A stretch of DNA of 60,059 bases from an uncultured Granulosicoccaceae bacterium (GTDB lineage: Bacteria; Pseudomonadota; Gammaproteobacteria; Granulosicoccales; Granulosicoccaceae): NCBI GenBank assembly GCA_938020525.1, contig CALIHW010000060.1, forward strand, positions 1 through 60,059. The letters run 5' to 3'. The translations under genes were made by a program, and so were the position numbers. Under the pieces are notes generated by a model that was given only the letters and a program-made list of their open reading frames with translations, was not told the DNA's origin and ran no database searches. The first letter of the stretch is position 1, and every line of letters begins with the position of its first letter. Below are positions 44,094-52,491 of this stretch, one piece after another.

Positions 44094-45227
44094 TCATTGC
44101 TCTGATGCCATGTTGATCGATTCGTCGTCCCGGGTAATAGATATCGCTCGTAGAAACGCAATCAGATCGTCTACATCCTGAGTATTGAGATCGATGTCTT
44201 TCATCTCCGGTGACAAGTTTCCTTTACTGACACCGCCTTGCTGGTAGTGCTCTACTACGTCTTCCAGTGTTTCAGCAGAACCATCGTGGAAGTACGGCGC
44301 GGTAAGTGTTATGTTTCGAAGCGATGGCGTCTTAAAAGCACCGCGCATCAGTTTCACGGGACGAATGTTATAACGACCAAGATCAGGATCGGGGTCAGAG
44401 AAAGATGCCAGCCCGATATTATGAAACCCGTCATCAGTGAAATTCGGTGGAGCATGGCAGGTAGCACAACTGCCACGTTCCGAATCAAGAAATACACCGA
44501 ACCCCCGAATTTCCGAAAGTGTCAGTGCATTGTGATCGCCTGCGACCCATTGATCGAAGCGGGTGTTTTGCACTAACAGCGTACGCTCAAAAGAGGCAAG
44601 GGCCCGGCTTATACTATCTTCAGTAATAAATTGGTCAGTAATAAATTGGTCAGTAATAAGTTGCTCAGTAAACACTTCTGCAAAGGCTTTGCGATAGTAC
44701 TCGTCACTGCGTAGTTTTGTGAGAAGCTCGTCGGCGCTACTGCCCATCTCGCTTGGGTCATAAACGGGTCCAAGTGCCTGCTCCTCTAGTGACGAGGCGC
44801 GGCCATCCCAGGTAAATATGGTTCCGTATGCAGAGTTGTACAAGCTTGGTGTCGCTCGGTCGAGAGGTTGCCCGTTAAGCCCCACAGCGGTTGGGCGGCC
44901 ATCTGACCAGCCAAGTTTCGGGCGATGGCAGGAGGCGCAGGATCGACTGTTGTCGCTGCTAAGTTTAGGGTCGAAAAACAAAGCGCGACCGAGTTTTATC
45001 AGCGCATCGGATTGTGTGTGATCTGCACTGGTCTGATCTGCAATGTTCAGAGGTGGTAACTTCCACTCAGCCAGGCTTGGATCACCTGCTTGCAGAATAT
45101 AGCTACCAGCGTTTTCACCGTTACGCAGAATTTGTAAGGTCGCTTCTTTCAGTTCGGCTGCACATGGCATTAATATAACCAATGCTAATGCTAGCCTCCT
45201 CAAGTTAACGTTAATGATCAACTGCAC
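44094..45227 (-). CDS. MauG/cytochrome c peroxidase family diheme protein
   Basis: 377 residues from a GTG start with a signal peptide (LALALVILMPCAA). The haem sites are CASCHRPKLGWSDG and CATCHAPPNFTDDG, and the family motif is PYFHDGSAETLEDVVEHY. It heads an operon with a cupredoxin, a diheme cytochrome and a GGDEF-EAL protein. As in the family, it may be a peroxidase fed by the cupredoxin or an enzyme that oxidises a partner. The middle contains a tandem repeat (LITDQFITDQFITED) encoded by a 15-bp DNA repeat. Confidence 0.9.
   Translation of the reverse strand: MQLIINVNLRRLALALVILMPCAAELKEATLQILRNGENAGSYILQAGDPSLAEWKLPPLNIADQTSADHTQSDALIKLGRALFFDPKLSSDNSRSCASCHRPKLGWSDGRPTAVGLNGQPLDRATPSLYNSAYGTIFTWDGRASSLEEQALGPVYDPSEMGSSADELLTKLRSDEYYRKAFAEVFTEQLITDQFITDQFITEDSISRALASFERTLLVQNTRFDQWVAGDHNALTLSEIRGFGVFLDSERGSCATCHAPPNFTDDGFHNIGLASFSDPDPDLGRYNIRPVKLMRGAFKTPSLRNITLTAPYFHDGSAETLEDVVEHYQQGGVSKGNLSPEMKDIDLNTQDVDDLIAFLRAISITRDDESINMASEQ
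44621..44665. repeat. Three 15-bp tandem repeats inside the MauG gene
   Basis: CAGTAATAAATTGGT occurs twice perfectly and a third time with two changes. It stays in frame, adding five residues per unit (I-T-D-Q-F on the minus strand). Slipped-strand duplication is the likely origin. Confidence 0.9.
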
Positions 45228-45653
45228 AGCCGTCTACTCCTCCATTAAGTCGCTCTAAGTAAGTTGCCGCAGTTGATAACTCACTTGTATCTATAGGTAG
45301 TCGTCCAAAGTGACTGAGGCCTTTAAATAAATAATGAAAAGTTATCCGGCACAGTAAAAGTATGAGTTGGACTGCTAGATATTGCTGACTTCAGTGTTGT
45401 GGTGTTGAGATCCTTCCAAGCTCATCAGAAATGGCACGACGCTACGCGGAGCTTCTATTCCTTTCCCTGCAAGCCTGGTGTGAAAGCTCTGTCTGAGAAG
45501 AGGCTTCTAACCCGTTTAACCTGACTTATAGATCAGGCCATGCATCATTGCGGTTTCCCGCCTCTGAACCTGCAAAAGACTGTTTTTACCAGAGAGGGGG
45601 ATGGGCCGCATCGGTTCCTCGATTGAGTTGTTGTCGACTTGGCTTATAAATGC
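45228..45653. other. Intergenic region upstream of the MauG operon
   Basis: About 425 bases without a credible gene. It should hold the promoter of the minus-strand MauG operon. Two short hairpins are visible, one at 45520-45537 (CCTGA/TCAGG) and one at 45550-45561 (GCGG/CCGC with a 4-base loop), but no known RNA family. Confidence 0.4.
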
Positions 45654-45682
45654 AAAAAAACCCGGATTTTCCGGGTTTTTTT
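45654..45682 (-). terminator. Bidirectional intrinsic terminator
   Basis: A 13-bp stem made of seven A, CCCGGA and its complement ending in seven or more T, with a 3-base loop. It lies 27 bases after the stop of the OmpA-family gene on the minus strand. Confidence 0.92.
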
Positions 45683-45708
45683 TGGTCCATCGACTGTTAC
45701 GAGAGCAA

Positions 45709-46884
45709 TTAGATACCGTCGACGTTGGGAAATATAATTTCTACCCGTCGATTCTGCAGTCTGCCCAGCGATGTAGAGTTTTCAGCTATCGGTGAGGAAT
45801 CGCCGTAACCTGTGGTGTTTATCCTGCTACCGTCAACGCCTCGAAGAACCAGTGCCGACTTGATCGATATTGCCCGGTCAGCGGTGAGATTATTTTTCGA
45901 TTCAGCTGAACCTTGATTATCTGTATGTGCTTCAATTTCGATTACCAGACCGGGGTTTTCAACCATAACTGCTGCAACGTTATCCAGGTGGCGTGCTGCG
46001 CGGCCATTCCATAATCTCGCAGAGCCGGATTCAAAATATCTTTCACCCAGTGTTAATGCCATACCGCTTTCAGATGGACGAGCATTCATAGCGCGCAATT
46101 CTTCGCGCAGACGTGCATCTGAAACCACTGCCGGTGCGTTGGCCAGTGGATTGGCCAGTGGATTAGAAATAGTAGAAGGCTGAGCGTCATTGCCGGATTC
46201 TATATAGATAGCTCCGTTGTCCTGTGCAGATCGCGCGGCACCCAGTGAAGGTTCAGCGACCTGCTCCAACTGAGTATTGGATTGATCATAAGATGCCATC
46301 GGGTCGGCGTATTCTGTTTGCATTTCACCACCAGTGCTGTTTTGTAGAGCACCGCCTGCAACTCGGGATTGAAGTTGTGCAATCTGGTTGCTTAATGCTG
46401 CAAGCTGCATGGCAATCTGCTGTACTTCAGGTGATGAACCACCAGCCTTGGAGCCAGCATGAGATCCATTGTGATGTCTGGCAGCAGCGATAGTTGGGGT
46501 GTTGTCAGGTATTGCCAATGGGTTTGGTGATGCTTGTGGAATGGGAGCTCCCGCTTGTGCCAGTCTGAGATTTTCTTTGGCTTGGAGACTGCGTGCCGCT
46601 TGCTCTGCTTCAGCTGCTTTGAGCTGCGCCAGCGTGGCCTCGTGAGCAATTACTTCTCTGCCTTTAAAATAGTCAGCTGCATCTTCAGCAGCTCGTAGTT
46701 GCCGCTGTGCCTCATCAAGCTCGGCTACTGCCAGCGAAGTTACCAGAGGATTGCTTGACGCACGCTGATAAGCGGCGCGAGCATCTTCAAGCTCCGGGCT
46801 CCATGCCTGTTTTGGGGCGCAACCTGACAGTGCAATACCACCAATTAGTAGTGCGACACTTGAAAGATAGACTTTGTTCTTCAT
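45709..46884 (-). CDS. OmpA-family lipoprotein with DUF4398 N-terminal region
   Basis: 391 residues. The lipobox is ALSGC, with acylation at the Cys near residue 22. Residues about 30-115 are a helical, Ala/Glu-rich DUF4398-like region (AYQRASSNPLVTSLAVAELDEAQRQL), followed by a low-complexity linker. The C-terminal OmpA domain has EIEAHTDNQGSAESKNNLTADRAISIKSAL and GYGDSSPIAENSTSLGRLQNRRVEI, the peptidoglycan-binding motif. It likely tethers the outer membrane to the wall. It forms a pair with the small DUF4398 lipoprotein 28 bases upstream. Confidence 0.93.
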   Translation of the reverse strand: MKNKVYLSSVALLIGGIALSGCAPKQAWSPELEDARAAYQRASSNPLVTSLAVAELDEAQRQLRAAEDAADYFKGREVIAHEATLAQLKAAEAEQAARSLQAKENLRLAQAGAPIPQASPNPLAIPDNTPTIAAARHHNGSHAGSKAGGSSPEVQQIAMQLAALSNQIAQLQSRVAGGALQNSTGGEMQTEYADPMASYDQSNTQLEQVAEPSLGAARSAQDNGAIYIESGNDAQPSTISNPLANPLANAPAVVSDARLREELRAMNARPSESGMALTLGERYFESGSARLWNGRAARHLDNVAAVMVENPGLVIEIEAHTDNQGSAESKNNLTADRAISIKSALVLRGVDGSRINTTGYGDSSPIAENSTSLGRLQNRRVEIIFPNVDGI

Positions 46885-46912
46885 GAGAATACCGTTTGAT
46901 TACGTTGCTTTT

Positions 46913-47260
46913 TTAACGAATCGAGCCAGTGCGAAGGTAGCTGAGATTGGATTCCGCTTGAGCTGCTTCGCTGATTGTTTGAGCCAGACTTGCCTGGGCT
47001 GTTGCTAGCTCCAGCAATTTTTGTGCTCGATTTGAGCGACGCTTCTGAAGCATGGCTTCAGCTTTGCGGTAATTCTCGTTTGCGGCCGTGTATTCTTCCG
47101 GTGCAAATTCGAGTGCGCCGGCATTCTGAGCTGCGCGAATCGCGTTAGATGTGTCGTAGAACATCTTTCCCTGTTGTGGAGCAGCGCAGCCGGTCAAAAT
47201 GGCTGATAATGCCATTGCTGCAAACGCTATCTTTAGTGCTTTTTTTGGAATGAATTTCAT
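46913..47260 (-). CDS. DUF4398 lipoprotein
   Basis: 115 residues. The lipobox is LTGC at about residue 25, followed by a single long helical region (ALEFAPEEYTAANENYRKAEAML) with a regular Ala/Leu pattern, as in DUF4398. It is paired with the OmpA-family gene whose own N-terminal part has the same type of domain, suggesting that the two act together in the envelope. The role is unknown. Confidence 0.88.
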   Translation of the reverse strand: MKFIPKKALKIAFAAMALSAILTGCAAPQQGKMFYDTSNAIRAAQNAGALEFAPEEYTAANENYRKAEAMLQKRRSNRAQKLLELATAQASLAQTISEAAQAESNLSYLRTGSIR

Positions 47261-47569
47261 AAGGTTTCCTGCCGAAAATCAGTTCGGTTTTAATGATTTG
47301 CGCGAGAAACTAGAAGCGCGCCTTTAACATTGTTCGGCAATTGATGTGCAAGAATTGAGAGCTACAGCAGGTAAGGTGCGGATTTGTGAGCTGGTTCCCG
47401 GTTAGTGGGGGTTTGCAGCAAGATATCTTTGAACTGGCATTTCAAAAAGTGTACGCGGGAAGAGGTATCAGAGGAGGGTGCTGTTGTTCTTGTTAGCGGT
47501 ATCCTCTCGCTTGCAGAGCAAAGGAGATACTACCCAGCGACACTTCTTGCCGCTAATGACCGTAAGTCA
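47261..47569. other. Intergenic gap between hemD and the DUF4398 gene
   Basis: About 310 bases with no credible gene. It presumably contains the promoter of the two envelope protein genes. Confidence 0.4.
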
Positions 47570-48322
47570 TCAACGCAGAGACAGAATTTTTGTCAGTTGT
47601 GACTCATCACCCGGCGAGTCAGCCACCAATATCTCAGCACTAAAGCCCTTATCTTTTGCAAGCTGCGCGCATCGCGCGCTATTTACAACCAGCGGTCTGG
47701 ATAGCAGAGACGGGTATAGCTCGATGGGGACAATAGCAAGTAAATTGGTTAAGCCGAGGTCGCTTGTAACTGAAATGATGTCAGGCAGGCCATCGCTAAA
47801 CACTGATTCAATTTGTGCTATTGAGTACTGCGGAAACTTTCTCAAATAAACTGATTGATACCTTGGTTTCACACCTCGATCCAGCAAAGTGTTGAATAAC
47901 TTGTTGCGACCTGAATCACCACGAACAATGGTGACGGTAAGGTTTGCTAGCTGCTCCGGTGTATCAAGTAACGTATCAAGCAGTGCTTCTGAGCTAGCTC
48001 CTGTGTGCGGCACTATGTCTACCTGAGAATTAAGTTGTTCGAGCGCGTTTGCAGTGGCTTTTCCAATTGCAGCTATTTTTGCTTTGCAATCCCAGGGGAA
48101 CTGCAAAATCTTGTTTGCGCCAGTGACTGCATTGGCACTGGTGAAGATGATCAGATCGCTTTGCAGCGTCTCTGTCAGATCATGCGATTCGAATTCAATT
48201 TCTATGCTTGGCAGTTTTACAACTTTGAATCCTTCATCTTCGAGTTGTTTGATGAAATTACCAGACTGATGTGCCGGCCTGGTTACAAGAACGCTGCTTG
48301 GTTTGTCATTGCTGAAGCTCAA
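47570..48322 (-). CDS. hemD: Uroporphyrinogen-III synthase
   Basis: 250 residues from a TTG start. The family is weakly conserved, but the start (SVLVTRPAHQSGNFIKQLEDEGFKVVKLPSIEI), the block LIIFTSANAV and the C-terminal region DIISVTSDLGLTNLL fit HemD. It closes hydroxymethylbilane to uroporphyrinogen III. It follows hemC by about 60 bases on the same strand, the common arrangement, and no hemX/hemY genes follow. Confidence 0.93.
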   Translation of the reverse strand: MSFSNDKPSSVLVTRPAHQSGNFIKQLEDEGFKVVKLPSIEIEFESHDLTETLQSDLIIFTSANAVTGANKILQFPWDCKAKIAAIGKATANALEQLNSQVDIVPHTGASSEALLDTLLDTPEQLANLTVTIVRGDSGRNKLFNTLLDRGVKPRYQSVYLRKFPQYSIAQIESVFSDGLPDIISVTSDLGLTNLLAIVPIELYPSLLSRPLVVNSARCAQLAKDKGFSAEILVADSPGDESQLTKILSLR

Positions 48323-48361
48323 AATACTGACTCTATTGAGGTGTTTATTGATTCAGGCATC

Positions 48362-48391
48362 CGTCCGTTTTAGACACGTCCGTTTTAGACA
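48362..48391. repeat. Perfect 15-bp tandem duplication over the hemC stop codon
   Basis: CGTCCGTTTTAGACA is repeated twice in direct succession. The second copy contains the hemC stop codon (TAA at 48387-48385 on the minus strand) and the first copy an in-frame spare stop. It is a recent-looking slip duplication without evident functional effect. Confidence 0.92.
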
Positions 48392-49308
48392 GGCAATGCA
48401 AGGTCATCAATAATTTTTTGTGCGCCTTCTGCTAATAACTTCTGACCAACTCGCTCACCGAGTGCAACTGCATTGCTGCGGTTGTCCTGATCTTCAGCAA
48501 TAAGTAATACTTTACCGTCTGGTGTTCCGACCCGGGCACGCAGGTGCAAGTTATCACCCTTTAATTCAGCATAGGCGGCAATAGGTGTCTGGCAACTTCC
48601 ACCGAGCGTCGCGTTTAGACTGCGCTCGCAATGAATTCTTGTTGCGGTTTCTTCATCGTGTAAAGCCTGCAGTAAATTATTGATTTTTTCATCATCGGTT
48701 TTACATTCCACTCCGACTGCACCTTGTGCACAGGCGGGCAGCATAATATCCATATCGATTTCGCTTTTTATTCTTTTTTCCAGTTGCAGCCTGATCAAAC
48801 CGGCACTCGCCAGAATGATTGCGTCAAATTGTGCGCTGTCGAGTTTGGCCAGGCGAGTATTCACGTTTCCTCGGAGGTCTTTGATCTCTAAGTAAGGGTA
48901 CTTTGCCAGCAACTGACAGCGACGTCTAAGGCTGCAGGTACCAACTATCGATCCTTCGGGCAACTCTTCAATAGAGTCATACTTGTTGGAGACAAAGGCA
49001 TCGGATGGATTTTCGCGGGTCATAATAGCGCCAAGGTGCAAACCCTCTGGAAAAACCGACGGCAGATCTTTCATTGAATGTGCTGCGATATCCGCTTCAC
49101 CATTGAGCATGCCGCGCTCTAGTTCCTTGATAAACAAACCCTTGCCACCAATCTTTGCCAGCGGCTGATTGAGGATTTCATCACCACGGGTGGACATTCT
49201 AATCAGCTCGCTGTCGGCACCGGCCATTTTAAGATGCCGTTGTACCTCTTCTGCCTGCCAGATAGCCAGCGGACTTTTGCGTGTGGCAATTCTTAAAATA
49301 TCCGGCAT
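48385..49308 (-). CDS. hemC: Porphobilinogen deaminase (hydroxymethylbilane synthase)
   Basis: 307 residues. The cofactor-binding Cys is in LGGSCQTPIAAYAE. Other blocks are RIATRKSPLAIWQAEEVQ, KELERGMLNGEADIAAHSMKDLP and GTCSLRRRCQLLAKYP. It joins four porphobilinogen molecules on the covalently attached dipyrromethane cofactor. hemD follows. It is divergent from argH. Confidence 0.98.
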   Translation of the reverse strand: MPDILRIATRKSPLAIWQAEEVQRHLKMAGADSELIRMSTRGDEILNQPLAKIGGKGLFIKELERGMLNGEADIAAHSMKDLPSVFPEGLHLGAIMTRENPSDAFVSNKYDSIEELPEGSIVGTCSLRRRCQLLAKYPYLEIKDLRGNVNTRLAKLDSAQFDAIILASAGLIRLQLEKRIKSEIDMDIMLPACAQGAVGVECKTDDEKINNLLQALHDEETATRIHCERSLNATLGGSCQTPIAAYAELKGDNLHLRARVGTPDGKVLLIAEDQDNRSNAVALGERVGQKLLAEGAQKIIDDLALPV

Positions 49309-49441
49309 TGGAAGTATGATCCCAGAGTTGGTAGATAGCTTATAGCCAGTTAAGAGGCTTGAAGGTGGTAGTATTGAAGTGAATTATCCCCGATATGTGT
49401 GGTGGTTGTAACCATCTATCTTTACGCTTGAAAGCAAGAAC

Positions 49442-50842
49442 ATGGCAAAAGACAAAAACCCGAAAGAGACCAACCAGCTATGGGGCGGTCGATTCACTGA
49501 AACCACGGACGAATTTGTGCAGGCGTTTACTGCGTCTGTGAGTTTTGATCAGCGTATCGCACAGCAGGATATCAATTGTTCCCGCGCCCATGCCCGGATG
49601 CTTGGCCACACGGGTGTGCTCTCAATGGAGGATGTAGAAAAGATTTTGCAGGGGCTCGACAGCATCAGCGATGAGATCGAATCAGGGGATTTTCCCTGGT
49701 CGGTCGAACTTGAGGACGTGCATATGAATATAGAGGCGCGACTCACTGACCGGATTGGCGATGCAGGTAAGAGGCTGCATACCGGTAGATCACGCAATGA
49801 TCAGATAGCGACAGACATCCGTTTATATATGCGTGAAGCAATTGATGTGATCATCGCCGAAGCAGAGCGACTGCAGCACGGTATGTTGTCTCTGGCTGAG
49901 TCCAATATTGATGTAATCATGCCCGGTTTTACGCATCTGCAAACAGCTCAGCCTGTAACCTTTGGCCATCATGTGATGGCGTGGTTTGAAATGATATCGC
50001 GTGATATTGAAAGGCTTGCAGATTGCCGCAAGAGAGTAAACGTCATGCCGTTGGGTGCCGCGGCACTGGCAGGAACAACCTATCCAATAGATCGACAATA
50101 CAGTTGCGAGTTACTGGGCTTTGACAGTGTCGCTGCAAACTCGCTTGATGCAGTTAGTGATCGAGATTTTGCAATTGAGTTTTGTGCCGCAGCAAGTATT
50201 GTGATGACGCACTTGTCGCGTATGTCTGAAGAACTGGTGCTTTGGTCTTCTGCGCAGTTTGATTTTATCGATCTGCCGGATAGATTCTGTACCGGCTCAA
50301 GCATTATGCCGCAGAAGAAAAATCCGGATGTACCGGAACTGGTGCGTGGCAAGACTGGCCGGGTTAACGGTCATTTGATTAGTCTGTTAACGTTGATGAA
50401 ATCACAACCGCTTGCCTATAACAAAGATAATCAGGAAGACAAAGAACCGTTGTTTGATACGGTAGATACCTTAATGGGTTGTCTGCGTGCATTTGCCGAT
50501 ATGATTCCTGCGATAAAACCCAAAAAGCAGAACATGCGAGATGCGGCGCTTAAAGGCTTTGCAACAGCCACTGACCTTGCAGACTATCTGGTTAAAAAAG
50601 GCATGCCGTTCCGTGACAGCCATGAGGTAGTCGGTAAAGCTGTGGCTTTTGGAATTGAACAGGGCAGGGATTTAAGTGAAATGTCACTTGAAGAGTTGCA
50701 AAAATTCAGTGGCGATATAGAAGAAGGTGTATTTACTGTATTAACGCTTGAAGGTTCAGTCGCTGCACGTAATCATATTGGTGGTACAGCGCCTGATCAG
50801 GTACGTGCAGCGATTATTTCAGCACGCGCAAGACTCGGCTGA
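49442..50842 (+). CDS. argH: Argininosuccinate lyase
   Basis: 466 residues. The superfamily signature [12 protein letters not shown] is intact, and the start [24 protein letters not shown] is typical. Conserved [19 protein letters not shown] and [16 protein letters not shown] blocks are present. It makes arginine and fumarate in the last step of arginine synthesis. It is divergent from hemC and convergent with sthA. Confidence 0.98.
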   Translation: MAKDKNPKETNQLWGGRFTETTDEFVQAFTASVSFDQRIAQQDINCSRAHARMLGHTGVLSMEDVEKILQGLDSISDEIESGDFPWSVELEDVHMNIEARLTDRIGDAGKRLHTGRSRNDQIATDIRLYMREAIDVIIAEAERLQHGMLSLAESNIDVIMPGFTHLQTAQPVTFGHHVMAWFEMISRDIERLADCRKRVNVMPLGAAALAGTTYPIDRQYSCELLGFDSVAANSLDAVSDRDFAIEFCAAASIVMTHLSRMSEELVLWSSAQFDFIDLPDRFCTGSSIMPQKKNPDVPELVRGKTGRVNGHLISLLTLMKSQPLAYNKDNQEDKEPLFDTVDTLMGCLRAFADMIPAIKPKKQNMRDAALKGFATATDLADYLVKKGMPFRDSHEVVGKAVAFGIEQGRDLSEMSLEELQKFSGDIEEGVFTVLTLEGSVAARNHIGGTAPDQVRAAIISARARLG

Positions 50843-50872
50843 TTTGTATTTGAAATTGTATTTCTTTTCTAT

Positions 50873-52321
50873 CTAATCTTTCGCTTCATCTGCATCATTT
50901 TTCTCACAATGAAAATCTTCCTGCCACTGAATTCTATTTAGACCGTTCAATGCTGCTACACGATAAGCTTCAGCCATTGTCGGATAGTTGAATGTGTTTT
51001 CAGTAAAGTAACTAACGCGGTTACCTCCACCTGGCTGTCGCATGATCGCCTGACCAATATGGATAATTTCTGATGACTGGTAACCGAAGCAGTGAATTCC
51101 AAGTATCTCCAGGGTTTGTGTGTTAAAAAGTATCTTCAACATGCCGGTGGTTTGACCGGTGATTTGTGCCCGTGCTATAGAGCGAAACAGTGATCGACCA
51201 ACTTCGTAAGGTACTTTTTGTTCTGTCAGTTCGTGTTCGGTTAAACCGATTGAGCTGATTTCAGGATCGGTGTAGATACCTGTCGGTATATCGCTGATGA
51301 GCTTTGTGTCGCAGTGACCTTCACCGATATGAGTACCAGCAAAGCGCCCTTGATCATAGCCCGCACTTGCAAGGCCTGGAGCACCGACGACATCACCAAC
51401 TGCATAAATATGTGGGACTGAAGACCGATAGTACTCATCGACTTCGATCTGCTTACGGTTGTTCGCAGTTAAACCGGCATTTGAAAGATTGAGTTTGTCG
51501 GTAGCGCCGGATCGGCCGTTTGCCCATAGCAACACATCTGCCTTGAAGCGTTTGCCGCTCTCTGTATTCAGTACAACAGAGTCACCATCTGAGTCTATGG
51601 AACTGTAGGTTTCGTTATTTCTGACCGTGACGCCAATCTCTCTGAAGTGATAGCCGAGTGCGTCGGCAATCTCTCCGTCCAGAAAAGAGAGCAAGCGGTC
51701 TCTGGTATTGACCAGATCGACCTTAACCCCCAGGTTGCCGAAAATAGATGCATACTCACAGCCGATTACACCTGCGCCATAGATAATAATAGAACGCGGA
51801 ACAAAGTCTATGTCGAGGATCGTGTCACTGTCGCAGGTTCTAGGATCGTCAAAGTTAACATCTCCAGGGCGATAAGGAATAGAGCCGGTAGCTATCACGA
51901 TGTTGTCAGCTTTGCAGATCTCCTCACCACCATTCTTGAGCGCTACCTGAACCGTATTTGCATCGATAAAGCTTGCACTGCCACGGTGCAAATCAACCCG
52001 ATTTCTGAAGTAAAAACTCTCACGCATGCTGACTTGTTTTTCTATCACTGACTGAGCTGATTTGACCAGCTCCTGCCAGGTGACATCGACCTGGCCCGCA
52101 ACGCGGCGAAATACCGGATCCTGTCTGAAGCGACTGACCATTTGCACTGAGTGTCGTAAGGCCTTACTCGGGATTGTGCCCCAGTGTGTGCAGCCGCCGC
52201 CGACATCGCGATAGTGTTCGATCATCGCCACACTCTGGCCGCATTTGGCGAGCTTCATTGATGCCCCTTCTCCGGCCGGGCCGGATCCGATCACTATCGA
52301 GTCGTATTGTTTTATTGTCAT
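50873..52321 (-). CDS. sthA: Soluble pyridine nucleotide transhydrogenase
   Basis: About 482 residues from the ATG at 52321. The FAD motif [15 protein letters not shown] is at the N-terminus, followed by [19 protein letters not shown], where the position of the second redox Cys of related disulfide reductases is Thr, as in SthA. The second Rossmann motif is [19 protein letters not shown]. It balances NADPH and NADH. The C-terminus is about 15 residues longer than in E. coli. Confidence 0.95.
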   Translation of the reverse strand: MTIKQYDSIVIGSGPAGEGASMKLAKCGQSVAMIEHYRDVGGGCTHWGTIPSKALRHSVQMVSRFRQDPVFRRVAGQVDVTWQELVKSAQSVIEKQVSMRESFYFRNRVDLHRGSASFIDANTVQVALKNGGEEICKADNIVIATGSIPYRPGDVNFDDPRTCDSDTILDIDFVPRSIIIYGAGVIGCEYASIFGNLGVKVDLVNTRDRLLSFLDGEIADALGYHFREIGVTVRNNETYSSIDSDGDSVVLNTESGKRFKADVLLWANGRSGATDKLNLSNAGLTANNRKQIEVDEYYRSSVPHIYAVGDVVGAPGLASAGYDQGRFAGTHIGEGHCDTKLISDIPTGIYTDPEISSIGLTEHELTEQKVPYEVGRSLFRSIARAQITGQTTGMLKILFNTQTLEILGIHCFGYQSSEIIHIGQAIMRQPGGGNRVSYFTENTFNYPTMAEAYRVAALNGLNRIQWQEDFHCEKNDADEAKD

Positions 52322-52491
52322 AGTATGCAAGGGTAGTCCAGATCACCGCTGGTTGAAGCGGTTGGAGCCGGAAATGTCAGATGCTTATGTGTCAGATTTA
52401 TCGCTGGTATTGTAGTCGTGCCCGCGCGGCACAACACTTACCATCGGTCGGGGATGGCTCTGTGTTGCTGAATCCGCGCTAGAATACACCT

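Noticed and set aside
45499..45565. Possible three-way-junction RNA upstream of the MauG operon, closed by AGAGGC/GCCTCT with a GAAA-loop hairpin inside on the minus strand
   Set aside because: The closing stem and the inner hairpin compete for the same two bases, and the conserved c-di-GMP or TPP riboswitch core sequences are absent.
45601..45795. 64-codon plus-strand ORF with a GAGAGGGGG stretch before its ATG
   Set aside because: The purine stretch abuts the ATG with no spacing, and the frame runs through an intrinsic terminator into the antisense of the OmpA gene.
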